Source: Lachnospiraceae bacterium
GTDB taxonomy: Bacteria; Bacillota; Clostridia; Lachnospirales; Lachnospiraceae
Direction: 5' to 3'
NCBI GenBank assembly: GCA_900754855.1
Contig: CAAEEI010000113.1
Span: 1-11,016, forward strand
Length of the DNA stretch: 11,016 nt
How positions within the stretch are numbered: position 1 is the first letter of the stretch; each line of letters starts with the position of its first letter. The notes under the pieces were generated by a model, which saw nothing but the letters and a program-made list of their open reading frames with translations, made no database searches and was not told the origin of the DNA. This document shows, piece by piece, positions 1 through 6,421 of this stretch. A program made the translations under genes and the position numbers.

Positions 1-74
1 AGTTAAGCAGAGTTCATTCTGCTCCGCTAACTTGTTTCCATTTCTGGAGTGTTTCGTTAGCGAACAATTCGCAC
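1..74 (-). mobile_element. 5' end of a group II intron inserted in dnaE (partial)
   Basis: Read on the minus strand, the sequence directly after the dnaE codon GAT starts GTGCG, the consensus 5' end of group II introns, and the dnaE reading frame stops making sense at that point. The 74 nt that follow are highly structured, as expected for the start of intron domain I. CGCTAAC (62-56) pairs with GTTAGCG (31-25). Inside this is a TCCA-GAAA-TGGA hairpin with a GNRA tetraloop. A third hairpin pairs AGCAGA (23-18) with TCTGCT (11-6). The orientation matches dnaE, as required for splicing. EBS sites, any reverse transcriptase/maturase gene, domains V/VI and the 3' splice site would lie left of position 1. 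The intron call is inference from the start motif, the folds and the precise break in a conserved protein. A different insertion or an assembly join is the alternative. Confidence 0.72.
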
Positions 75-1727
75 ATCCATTTTCAGCAGTCCCAGTTCCT
101 CGATGGTCGTCATGGTAAACTGTGTAGTAATGACATTGTCTGCTCCCCGGGACAGCGGCACAAACTCATCCAGAGGCTGTGAGCCGATCACCACGCCGGC
201 GGCATGAATGGACGTATGTCTCGGCAATCCTTCCAGACGCATGGACATATCGATCAGATTTTTTGTGACCTCATCGGTCTCATAAGCCGCCCGCAATTCC
301 GGATTATTTTTCAGCGCCTTTTCTATGGTTATGCCCAATTCCATGGGGATCATTTTGGCCACCTTATCCACCTGGGCATAAGGGATCGCCATAACTCTTC
401 CCACATCGCGAACGGCCATTCTGGCCGCCATGGTTCCGAAAGTGACAATCTGCACGACCTTATCTTTCCCGTATTTTTCATAAACGTAATCAATAACTTC
501 CTGCCTTCGTTCGTAACAGAAATCAATATCAATATCCGGCATGGATACCCTTTCCGGATTAAGGAAACGTTCAAAAATCAACTGATACCGAATAGGATCA
601 ATATCGGTAATCTCCAGACAATAGGAAACGATACTTCCCGCGGCCGATCCCCTTCCGGGACCGACGGCTATGCCCTGACTTTTGGCAAAACGGATGAAAT
701 CCCAGACAATAAGAAAATAATCCACATAGCCCATATCCCGAATGGTGGTCAGTTCGTATTTCAACCGTTCCTCCAGTTCTTCCGGCGGATTTTCCCCGTA
801 TCTTTTTTTCAGACCCGCAGCACAAAGTTCCGTCAGATAACCGTAGGCATCGTACCCTTCCGGCACGTCAAACTTCGGCACTTTCTGCTGCCCAAATACG
901 ATTTCCACATTGCAGCGTTCCGCGATTTTATGGGTATTTTCCAGCGCTTCTCTGGCATAGGGGAATATTTTTTGCATTTCTTCTTCGGATTTAAGAAAAA
1001 ACTGCCCTCCTTCGTAACGCATTCGGTCTTCATCCGTTACCAGTTTTCCCGTCTGAATACAAAGCAGAAGATCGTGAGGAACAGCGTCTTCTTCTCGGAT
1101 ATAATGAACATCGTTGGTCACCACCAGAGGAATATCCAGTTCTTTGGCCAGCCGCATAATGGTGGAATTAACCTGGGTCTGCTCCCGGATGCCGTGATCT
1201 TGCAGTTCCAGAAAAAAATTCCCCTGTCCAAACAGGGCGTTCATCCGCCGCGCCGCCTCTCTTGCTCCCTCATAATCTTCTTTCAGAATCTTATTGGGAA
1301 TCTCTCCGGCCAGACAGGCGCTCAGGGCAATGATGCCTTCATGATACTGTTCCAGTACTTCATAGTCTACCCGCGGCCGGTAATAATATCCCTCGGTAAA
1401 CCCTCTGGTCACGATTTTCATCAGATTTTTATATCCCTGATTGTTTTCTGCCAGCAAAACCAGATGATAGTAGCGATCTTCTCCCCGGCTTTGTTCCCGG
1501 TCAAAACGGGAGCCGGGCGCCACATAGATTTCACAGCCCAGAATCGGCTTGATCCCCACCTCTTTTGCTTTTTTGTAAAAATCGATTACGCCATACATCA
1601 CCCCGTGATCGGTAATGGCCAGACTGTCCATGCCCAGTTCTTTTGCTCTGGGCAAAAGTTCCTTAATCTTACTGGATCCATCCAGCAGACTGTATTCCGT
1701 ATGCACATGTAAATGTGTAAATGCCAT
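75..1727 (-). CDS. dnaE: DNA polymerase III alpha subunit, 5' exon (interrupted by group II intron)
   Basis: This encodes residues 1-551 of the replicative DNA polymerase III alpha subunit (DnaE, family C), which extends DNA in the cytoplasmic replisome. The PHP domain is visible from the N terminus (HLHVHTEYSLLDG at 5-17, ITDHG at 38-42, NDVHY at 205-209). The palm follows with GPGRGSAAGS (356-365) and PDIDIDF (397-403), where D400 and D402 match E. coli D401 and D403. The exon ends in LLKMD; D551 matches E. coli D555, the third catalytic aspartate. Family members continue FLGLR here, but this frame reads VRIVR and then stops at 57-59, inside the putative intron. The start at 1727 was chosen because MAFTHLHVHTEY is the normal N terminus and AGAGG lies 8 nt upstream. 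Frame extension to 1814 is unlikely to be translated. A functional protein needs splicing to a 3' exon outside the window; otherwise the gene is broken. Confidence 0.93.
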
Positions 1728-1761
1728 CGGCATCACCTCTTTCTTTGCAATTCCTGTAACT

Positions 1762-1790
1762 ATTTTGCATAAAACCAATTTTCCTGTCAA
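1762..1790 (-). promoter_or_regulatory. Putative sigma-A promoter of dnaE
   Basis: On the minus strand, TTGACA (1790-1785) is followed after 17 nt by CAAAAT (1767-1762). The -35 box is perfect and the -10 box matches 4 of 6. It lies just upstream of the dnaE start and just after the T-run of the preceding terminator candidate, so dnaE is probably its own transcription unit. Confidence 0.6.
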
Positions 1791-1792
1791 AT

Positions 1793-1855
1793 AAAAAAAG
1801 GTGCTGCACATCAACGTTCGTCTTTTGCAAGTATCGACATCTTCTTTATGCAGCA
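1793..1855 (-). terminator. Candidate terminator after the small membrane protein gene
   Basis: On the minus strand TGCTGCA (1855-1849) can pair with TGCAGCA (1808-1802), followed by CC and a run of seven T. The 40-nt loop is large for an intrinsic terminator, though TCGAT/GTTGA pairing inside it could shorten it. Its place between the small gene's stop codon and the dnaE promoter fits termination. Confidence is moderate to low because of the loop. Confidence 0.42.
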
Positions 1856-1868
1856 GCCTCTGTATTCA

Positions 1869-2117
1869 TTATTCGGACATGGACGGATTCAATATTCCGT
1901 AACTGTCTGTGGCAGTCAGATTATAGAACGTACTGGCGTCCGGTTCCGGCGCCGGATTCATCTTACGATAAACGGATAATCCCAGCAGCAGGACTACGCC
2001 GAGCACACACAGATAACTGGCGATCCTGCCCAGCATCTTCTTCTGTTTCTGTCTGGCCATGATCTCCTTCCGGTTCTTCTTATATTCTTTTTGTCTGTCC
2101 ACTTTAGCCTGACTCAT
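1869..2117 (-). CDS. Small lysine-rich single-pass membrane protein, function unknown
   Basis: An 82-residue protein. Residues 1-28 are strongly basic (MSQAKVDRQKEYKKNRKEI and onward), predicted to be cytosolic and possibly helical. One hydrophobic segment covers about 31-48 (IASYLCVLGVVLLLGLSV), followed by a basic YRKM and an acidic, proline-containing tail of about 30 residues. By the positive-inside rule the N terminus is cytoplasmic and the tail external. It is too short for a recognisable enzyme domain, and it lacks the cleavage site expected of a secreted protein. The start at 2117 was chosen because GAGAGG lies 6 nt upstream and a strong promoter lies just beyond it; the frame extends to 2249 but that extension crosses the promoter. 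It resembles small unnamed proteins I associate with Lachnospiraceae genomes. It is divergent from the DeoR-type gene and upstream of dnaE on the same strand. No function is proposed. Confidence 0.75.
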   Translation of the reverse strand: MSQAKVDRQKEYKKNRKEIMARQKQKKMLGRIASYLCVLGVVLLLGLSVYRKMNPAPEPDASTFYNLTATDSYGILNPSMSE

Positions 2118-2171
2118 CTGTTTCCTCTCACTTTCTTTTACACACATACTGACATCCATGCTTTGTCTATT

Positions 2172-2200
2172 ATTATACATAATATTGTTTTTTCTCGCAA
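2172..2200 (-). promoter_or_regulatory. Putative sigma-A promoter of the small membrane protein gene
   Basis: On the minus strand TTGCGA (2200-2195), 17 nt spacer, TATAAT (2177-2172). The -10 is perfect and the -35 matches 4 of 6. It sits about 55 nt upstream of the chosen start codon and argues against the longer reading frame that begins at 2249. Confidence 0.68.
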
Positions 2201-2211
2201 TAATGTTTTTT
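2181..2211. repeat. Two direct 13-mers in the divergent intergenic region
   Basis: AATATTGTTTTTT (2181-2193) and AATAATGTTTTTT (2199-2211) differ at one base and start 18 bp apart. They overlap the -35 box and spacer of the small membrane protein promoter and lie upstream of the deoR promoter. They could be an operator for the adjacent DeoR-type repressor, but AT-rich intergenic DNA can produce this by chance. Confidence 0.4.
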
Positions 2212-2231
2212 AACCCCAGATGATTTTTCCC

Positions 2232-2260
2232 TTTTCCTTTTTTAGTCATTATGTTATACT
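2232..2260 (+). promoter_or_regulatory. Putative extended -10 promoter of the deoR-type gene
   Basis: TATACT (2255-2260) is preceded by TGT, giving an extended -10 (TGnTATACT). The -35 position (about 2232-2237, TTTTCC) is weak, which an extended -10 can compensate for. It lies 27 nt upstream of the start codon. Confidence 0.55.
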
Positions 2261-2287
2261 TCTGTTAGAAAGAAAGAGGTGTTTCAA

Positions 2288-3037
2288 ATGACAGAACGAC
2301 AGTCCAAACTGATTAAATTGGTAAATCTTTATCAAAAAATTGAAGTGAGCAGACTGGCCGAACTCCTTGACGTATCTCAGGTTACCATCCGCAAGGATCT
2401 CGACCACCTGGAAGAGGAAGGACTGCTGGCCCGCGAGCATGGCTATGCGCTGATTAAAAATGCCAACGATATTAATACCCGCCTGACCATTAATTATGAC
2501 ACCAAATTAAAAATAGCAACCAAGGCTGCAGAAATGGTTTCCAACGGAGAAACAGTTATGCTGGAGTCCGGCTCCACCTGTGCTCTGCTGGCGGAACAAC
2601 TGGCAAAACTGAAAAAAGATATTACCATTATCACAAATTCCGCCTACATTGCCATCCGCATCCGGGAACTTCCGATTCGTAAAGTAATTCTTCTCGGCGG
2701 AGAATACCAGAAAGAGTATCAGGGTATGGTCGGCCCCCTCATCCGTAAATGTGCCAAAGAATTTTATGTGGATAAATTCTTCGTTGGCACCGATGGTTTC
2801 ATTCCTGAATCCGGTTTTACCTGCGACGATCTCATGCGGGTGGAAACCATGCGCTATATGGCCGATTCTGCCAACCGTACCATTATTCTTGCCGATTCCA
2901 GTAAATTTACCCAAAAAGGTGTGGTCATCCAGTCTACCTTTGAAGAGATTGATACCATCTGCACCGACACCGGCGTTTCTCAGGATGTCATTGATATTTT
3001 AAGACGCAACAATATTTCTGTGGAAATTGCAGAATAA
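2288..3037 (+). CDS. DeoR/GlpR-family transcriptional regulator
   Basis: A 249-residue cytoplasmic DNA-binding regulator, full length for the family. The N-terminal winged helix-turn-helix spans about 3-57, with the signature stretch SRLAELLDVSQVTIRKDLDHL at 21-41. The C-terminal DeoRC sugar-phosphate-sensing domain spans about 75-232, with ESGST at 93-97, GTDGF at 167-171 and ADSSKF at 202-207. Members usually repress sugar or nucleoside catabolic operons and are released by a phosphorylated sugar. No sugar transport or catabolic genes are nearby, so the target and effector cannot be named. The convergent Cof-type phosphatase is the only possible metabolic neighbour. ATG 2288 was chosen over GTG 2279 because AAAGAGG ends 8 nt before it and overlaps the GTG. 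A strong terminator follows. The family assignment is secure; the function beyond repressor is unknown. Confidence 0.92.
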   Translation: MTERQSKLIKLVNLYQKIEVSRLAELLDVSQVTIRKDLDHLEEEGLLAREHGYALIKNANDINTRLTINYDTKLKIATKAAEMVSNGETVMLESGSTCALLAEQLAKLKKDITIITNSAYIAIRIRELPIRKVILLGGEYQKEYQGMVGPLIRKCAKEFYVDKFFVGTDGFIPESGFTCDDLMRVETMRYMADSANRTIILADSSKFTQKGVVIQSTFEEIDTICTDTGVSQDVIDILRRNNISVEIAE

Positions 3038-3090
3038 TCCACAAGAGAATTTTGCTTTTTCCCAAAACAGATTCATATGAAAAAGATAAA

Positions 3091-3150
3091 AGGATTTATC
3101 CATGGAGATCTTTCTGATCTGCAGGATAAACCCTTTATTTTTTTCTTCTT
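3091..3150. terminator. Bidirectional intrinsic terminator between convergent genes
   Basis: AGGATTTATCC (3091-3101) pairs with GGATAAACCCT (3124-3134) with one A-C mismatch. The loop contains a further AGATC/GATCT stem. On the plus strand a T-rich run follows (3134-3150). On the minus strand the complement of the A-rich 3079-3090 gives TTTTATCTTTTT. It can therefore end both the deoR-type transcript and that of the convergent HAD gene. Confidence 0.78.
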
Positions 3151-3200
3151 CACTATTCCTTATTTTAGCGATTCATTTTTTAACTATTAATATAGAAGAA

Positions 3201-3219
3201 AACCGATCGCCGCCGCGAT
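3201..3219 (-). terminator. Weak terminator-like hairpin after the HAD gene
   Basis: On the minus strand ATCGC (3219-3215), a GGCG loop and GCGAT (3210-3206), then CGGTTTTCTTC. It starts 8 nt after the HAD stop codon. The stem is only 5 bp and the T-run is interrupted, so the larger hairpin at 3091-3150 may be the real terminator. Confidence 0.35.
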
Positions 3220-3226
3220 GATAATC

Positions 3227-4015
3227 TTAAATCTGTCTGAGAATCTTCATCACGCCATCTTCATCATTGGAATCCGCAATATGCTTTGCAATGGCTTTCA
3301 GATCCGGATGCGCATTTTCCATGGCATAGCTTTCCTCGCAGCTCTGCATCAACGTATAGTCATTGAGATAATCTCCAAAAGCCATGGAATCTTCTCTGGA
3401 AATGTGTAATTCTTCCTGAATGGCCTGCATTGCCGAACCTTTGCTGACGGATTTATTGGCAATATCGATCCAACTGTCTCCGGACAATACCGGTTCCAGC
3501 TCTTCCGGCAACGCCGGCAGGGCATGAAAAATTTCCTCCGCTTTATATTCTTCGATAAATACCGCCACCTTCGCGATACAGTCTTTTCCAATACAATCTT
3601 CCAGCTTGTCTACAAATTCCAGACTGACATAATATAAATGTCCGTTATCTTCCACCAGTTTCTTGGCATGTTTCATATATGCCGCTTTTGCGCCGCATAA
3701 AATCAGATGCACACCTTCCCGATGATCCAGATGCTCTATACACCATCGAATGTTCTCCGCAGACATTTCATTGCTGTAAATCATTTCTCCCTGACGGAAA
3801 ACAAAACCGCCGTTATCTGCCACATAGACCAAACGATCTGCTAATTCCGGAAACATATCTCTGAGGGTCGCATACTGTCTGCCGCTGGCCAGCACTGTCT
3901 GAACAGCTTCATGTTCTCTCACCCACGCCGAAAAATCTTCCGGTGGATTTTTTTTGCTATCCAGCAATGTTCCGTCCATATCTACCGCCACCAGTTTTAC
4001 ATCCTTTTTTACCAT
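3227..4015 (-). CDS. Cof-type HAD-IIB family phosphatase
   Basis: A 262-residue cytoplasmic hydrolase of the haloacid dehalogenase superfamily, Cof/IIB subtype with a C2 cap. Members dephosphorylate small metabolites such as sugar phosphates, FMN or PLP. The catalytic motifs are all visible: motif I DMDGT at 12-16 (nucleophile D12, acid/base D14), motif II Ser44 in LASGRQ, motif III Lys192 in SKGSAM, and motif IV GDYLND at 214-219 (Mg2+ ligands D215, D219). The cap lies between about 85 and 185. Length is normal for the family. The start at 4015 has AAGGAG about 8 nt upstream. The gene has its own promoter and is convergent with the deoR-type gene. Substrate cannot be inferred from sequence alone; Cof-type enzymes are usually promiscuous. 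Confidence 0.92.
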   Translation of the reverse strand: MVKKDVKLVAVDMDGTLLDSKKNPPEDFSAWVREHEAVQTVLASGRQYATLRDMFPELADRLVYVADNGGFVFRQGEMIYSNEMSAENIRWCIEHLDHREGVHLILCGAKAAYMKHAKKLVEDNGHLYYVSLEFVDKLEDCIGKDCIAKVAVFIEEYKAEEIFHALPALPEELEPVLSGDSWIDIANKSVSKGSAMQAIQEELHISREDSMAFGDYLNDYTLMQSCEESYAMENAHPDLKAIAKHIADSNDEDGVMKILRQI

Positions 4016-4059
4016 GATCTATTCTCCTTATTATCGTTTTCCCCAGTGCAAACATTGTT

Positions 4060-4088
4060 ATTATATAAATAATTGCGGAGATTTTCAA
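4060..4088 (-). promoter_or_regulatory. Putative sigma-A promoter of the Cof-type HAD gene
   Basis: On the minus strand TTGAAA (4088-4083), 17 nt spacer, TATAAT (4065-4060), 45 nt upstream of the start codon. This is a near-consensus promoter, so the gene need not depend on read-through from thrS. Confidence 0.72.
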
Positions 4089-4171
4089 TATATTTTTTCT
4101 TCCTTTCCGCCAGTTTCTCTCTGCAGGGAAGGCTTCTCTGTATGCCCGGCGCGGTATGCTGCCGCATGCCA

Positions 4172-5938
4172 TTATTTTTCAGCGGCAAGAACCTGCTCCA
4201 GAAATTTCTCCACCGGCATCATGCCCAGATTTTGTTTATCTTCCGCTGCGTCCCGGCTTCTCACGGAAACCATGTTCTCTTCCTCTTCTCTGGCGCCAAC
4301 AATGAGCATATACGGTACCTTTTCCAGGCGAGCCTCCCGGATCTTATAACCCAGTTTTTCGTTCCGTTCATCCACGTTCACCCGGATGCCCATCCTTTTC
4401 AGTTTTTCTTCCACTTTCCTGCCGTAGGCAATAAATTTATCGGAGACCGGAAGGATCTTTACCTGTACCGGAGAAAGCCAGAACGGGAATTTACCGGCAT
4501 AATGTTCAATCAGGATGCCGATGAATCGCTCAATGGAACCAAAAACAACCCGATGAATCATGATCGGACGACATTTTTGTCCTTTTGCATCAATGTATTC
4601 CGCTTCAAAACGCTGTGGAAGCTGAAAATCCAGCTGGATCGTACCACACTGCCAGGTTCTTCCGAGGGAATCCTGTAAATGGAAATCCAGTTTTGGCCCA
4701 TAAAATGCGCCGTCCCCTTCGTTGATCACATAGTCCATCCCCGTATTTTCTATGGCCTGCCGCAGAGCGTCGGTTGCCATCTCCCATTCTTCGTCGCTGC
4801 CCATACTGTCTTCCGGACGGGTGGACAGTTCCACATGATAAGCAAATCCAAAACGGGAGTATACCTCATCGATGAGACGAACCACATTCTGGATTTCCTC
4901 CAGCATCTGCTCTCTGGTCATAAAAATGTGCGCGTCATCCTGCGTAAAACATCTTGCCCGCATAAGACCGTGGAGCTGGCCGGATTTTTCATGGCGGTGA
5001 ACTGTCCCCAGCTCTCCCAGACGAATGGGCAATTCTTTATAGGAGTGGGGTTCTCTTTTATACACCAGCATTCCTCCCGGACAGTTCATGGGTTTTACGG
5101 CAAAATCCACATCGTCAATGGACGTCGTATACATATTTTCCCGGTAATGCTCCCAGTGGCCGGATGTTTCCCAGAGACTTCTTTCCAGCATCATCGGCGT
5201 GGAAATCTCCAGATAATTTTCCCTTTGATGAATTTCCCTCCAGTAAGCAATGAGAAGATTTTTCAGGATCATTCCTTTTGGCAAAAAGAAAGGAAAGCCC
5301 GGCCCTTTATCCGAGAAATAAAAAAGACCCAACTCTTTTCCCAGTTTCCGGTGATCTCTTCTTCTGGCTTCTTCCCGCAGAAACAGATATTCTTTTAACT
5401 GCGCGGCTTTCGGGAAAGAAATCCCGTAAATTCGGGTCAGCACTGCATTCTTTTCTTCTCCTCTCCAGTAAGCGCCGGCAACGGATAACAGTTTTATGGC
5501 TTTGACTGCTCCGGTGTTAATCAGATGCGGGCCTTTGCAAAATTCCGTGTATTGTCCCTGACGATAAAAGGTGATCCTGGACGCTTCCGGCAGTTCTTCT
5601 ATCATTTCCACCTTGTAATCCTCTTTTGCTTCTTTCATCAATGTCAGGGCTTCTTCCCGGTTTTTTTCACAGACGTCCAGCACAAGCGCCTCTTTCACGA
5701 TTTTTCGCATTTCTTCTTCCACGGCCTGCAAGTGCTCCTCCGTAAAAGAAAAGGAAAATGCAAAATCATAATAAAATCCCTGCTGAACGGCTGGCCCAAT
5801 GGCACATTTTGTGTCCGGGTACAGACGTTTGACCGCCTGCGCCAGAATGTGCGCAGAGGTATGCCAGAAAGCATGGCGTCCTTCTTCTTCCTCAAATTTT
5901 CTTTCCACAATTTTTCCATCCTGCAGCAATACTTTCAT
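4172..5938 (-). CDS. thrS: Threonine--tRNA ligase (TGS-less form)
   Basis: A 588-residue class II aminoacyl-tRNA synthetase charging tRNA-Thr. The N-terminal TGS domain usual in the roughly 640-residue enzymes is absent: only about 20 residues precede the editing domain. That domain keeps its catalytic residues (H26 and H30 in HTSAH; C134 and H138 in CKGPH), so Ser-tRNA-Thr editing should work. The catalytic core has the zinc ligands C286 (NCPGG), H337 (QDDAH) and H462 (IHRVVFGS). Motif 2 is around RHEKSG (315-320), and the anticodon-binding domain is about 490-588. The start at 5938 is set by AAGGGAG 6 nt upstream. The open frame to 6157 runs into the T-box leader and is not coding. Expression is controlled by the T-box upstream. 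No clear intrinsic terminator follows; a GCGG/CCGC hairpin after the stop lacks a T-run. Confidence 0.97.
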   Translation of the reverse strand: MKVLLQDGKIVERKFEEEEGRHAFWHTSAHILAQAVKRLYPDTKCAIGPAVQQGFYYDFAFSFSFTEEHLQAVEEEMRKIVKEALVLDVCEKNREEALTLMKEAKEDYKVEMIEELPEASRITFYRQGQYTEFCKGPHLINTGAVKAIKLLSVAGAYWRGEEKNAVLTRIYGISFPKAAQLKEYLFLREEARRRDHRKLGKELGLFYFSDKGPGFPFFLPKGMILKNLLIAYWREIHQRENYLEISTPMMLERSLWETSGHWEHYRENMYTTSIDDVDFAVKPMNCPGGMLVYKREPHSYKELPIRLGELGTVHRHEKSGQLHGLMRARCFTQDDAHIFMTREQMLEEIQNVVRLIDEVYSRFGFAYHVELSTRPEDSMGSDEEWEMATDALRQAIENTGMDYVINEGDGAFYGPKLDFHLQDSLGRTWQCGTIQLDFQLPQRFEAEYIDAKGQKCRPIMIHRVVFGSIERFIGILIEHYAGKFPFWLSPVQVKILPVSDKFIAYGRKVEEKLKRMGIRVNVDERNEKLGYKIREARLEKVPYMLIVGAREEEENMVSVRSRDAAEDKQNLGMMPVEKFLEQVLAAEK

Positions 5939-5993
5939 TGTTTTCTCCCTTTCCTTTCCTGTAAACCATCTGAAGATTTCCTTCCTCACGCAT

Positions 5994-6009
5994 GATCGTG
6001 CGATCGTGC
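5994..6009. repeat. Tandem octamer in the thrS leader
   Basis: GATCGTGC occurs twice in direct tandem (5994-6001 and 6002-6009). It sits in the 122-nt stretch between the T-box terminator and the thrS start. The same stretch also holds a CCAGG/CCTGG hairpin. No function is evident. Confidence 0.6.
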
Positions 6010-6060
6010 ATCCCCCGGAGGGTTTTCTTTTGCCAGGCAACAGCATAATTTCCTGGTAAA

Positions 6061-6342
6061 ATAAAAAAACACCCTCAGATATGTATCTCTCTACATATCC
6101 AAGGGTGCGTAAACACCGCACGGTTCCACCTTGACTTTTCTCTTCAGATTCTGACAAATCCTATCCCTTAACGCGGGCAGACGGCAACGCTTACTCATCA
6201 CAGGAAATCTCCCGGACTTTGTACATTGCGGCTCTGGAATGGTTTTCATTTCCCTTCCACATAAGCGACTTCCACCAACTGTCCCTCTCTCTGGATGCTT
6301 CCCGGTAAATTACTCTTTCCGTCATGGCCTTTTGCTTTATTT
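6061..6342 (-). promoter_or_regulatory. T-box riboswitch (tRNA-Thr, specifier ACC) upstream of thrS
   Basis: Reading the minus strand, Stem I begins near 6325 with the K-turn-like GGAAAGAGTA (6320-6311). The AG-bulge region AGAGAG follows at 6290-6285 and the apical GTTGGTGGAAG at 6279-6269. The specifier loop reads GAAAACCA (6247-6240), which places ACC (6243-6241), a threonine codon, before the usual purine. The Stem II-III region includes TGATGAGTAAGCG. The T-box itself is AAGGTGGAACCGTGCGG (6132-6116), and its TGGA bulge pairs with an uncharged tRNA acceptor end. A strong terminator follows. In the family's known mechanism, uncharged tRNA-Thr stabilises the antiterminator and turns thrS on. 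TGGA predicts U at the tRNA discriminator position. The 5' limit is inferred from the promoter at 6349-6377. Confidence 0.93.
6063..6107 (-). terminator. T-box-controlled terminator of the thrS leader
   Basis: On the minus strand 6107-6092 pairs fully with 6085-6070 (16 bp, two G-T wobbles) around a GAGAGA loop, followed by seven T (6069-6063). It is mutually exclusive with the antiterminator formed by the T-box sequence at 6116-6132. After it, 122 nt remain before the thrS start codon. Confidence 0.95.
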
Positions 6343-6348
6343 GCCGCC

Positions 6349-6377
6349 ATCATACCACCGGAGTTTGCTTTTGTCAA
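6349..6377 (-). promoter_or_regulatory. Sigma-A promoter of thrS
   Basis: On the minus strand TTGACA (6377-6372), 17 nt spacer, TATGAT (6354-6349). The -35 is perfect and the -10 matches 5 of 6. It lies between the end of the exporter gene (6422) and Stem I of the T-box, so the transcript should start near 6342, just before the riboswitch. Confidence 0.82.
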
Positions 6378-6421
6378 TGTTTTTTCTCCCCAGCCTGACT
6401 GCCCGTCTTTCTTCTTTTCTT

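Noticed and set aside
57..74. Five extra codons (VRIVR) and a stop as the natural end of a short DnaE
   Set aside because: DnaE has a strongly conserved FLGLR continuation here and is about twice this length. The bases match a group II intron start, so these codons are intron sequence.
57..84. Intein insertion in dnaE
   Set aside because: Inteins begin with Cys or Ser and keep the frame open for over 100 residues. Here the frame starts with Val and stops after five codons.
204..1712. 502-residue open frame on the plus strand opposite dnaE
   Set aside because: It is antisense to a clearly recognisable dnaE and its translation (rich in Phe, His and Ile) resembles no protein family. It is a by-product of codon bias on the other strand.
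4109..4171. Intrinsic terminator after thrS
   Set aside because: A GCGG/CCGC hairpin follows the stop codon but lacks a T-run, and the later CTTCC/GGAAG pairing also has none, so termination here cannot be claimed.
4679..5398. 239-residue plus-strand frame opposite thrS, and other plus-strand frames at 4073-4678 and 5525-5995
   Set aside because: All are antisense to thrS or its leader, with no family resemblance, promoter or ribosome binding site.
5939..6157. 73-residue N-terminal extension of ThrRS
   Set aside because: It is translated from the T-box terminator region and post-terminator leader, has no TGS-like sequence, and the ribosome binding site and typical N terminus are at 5938.
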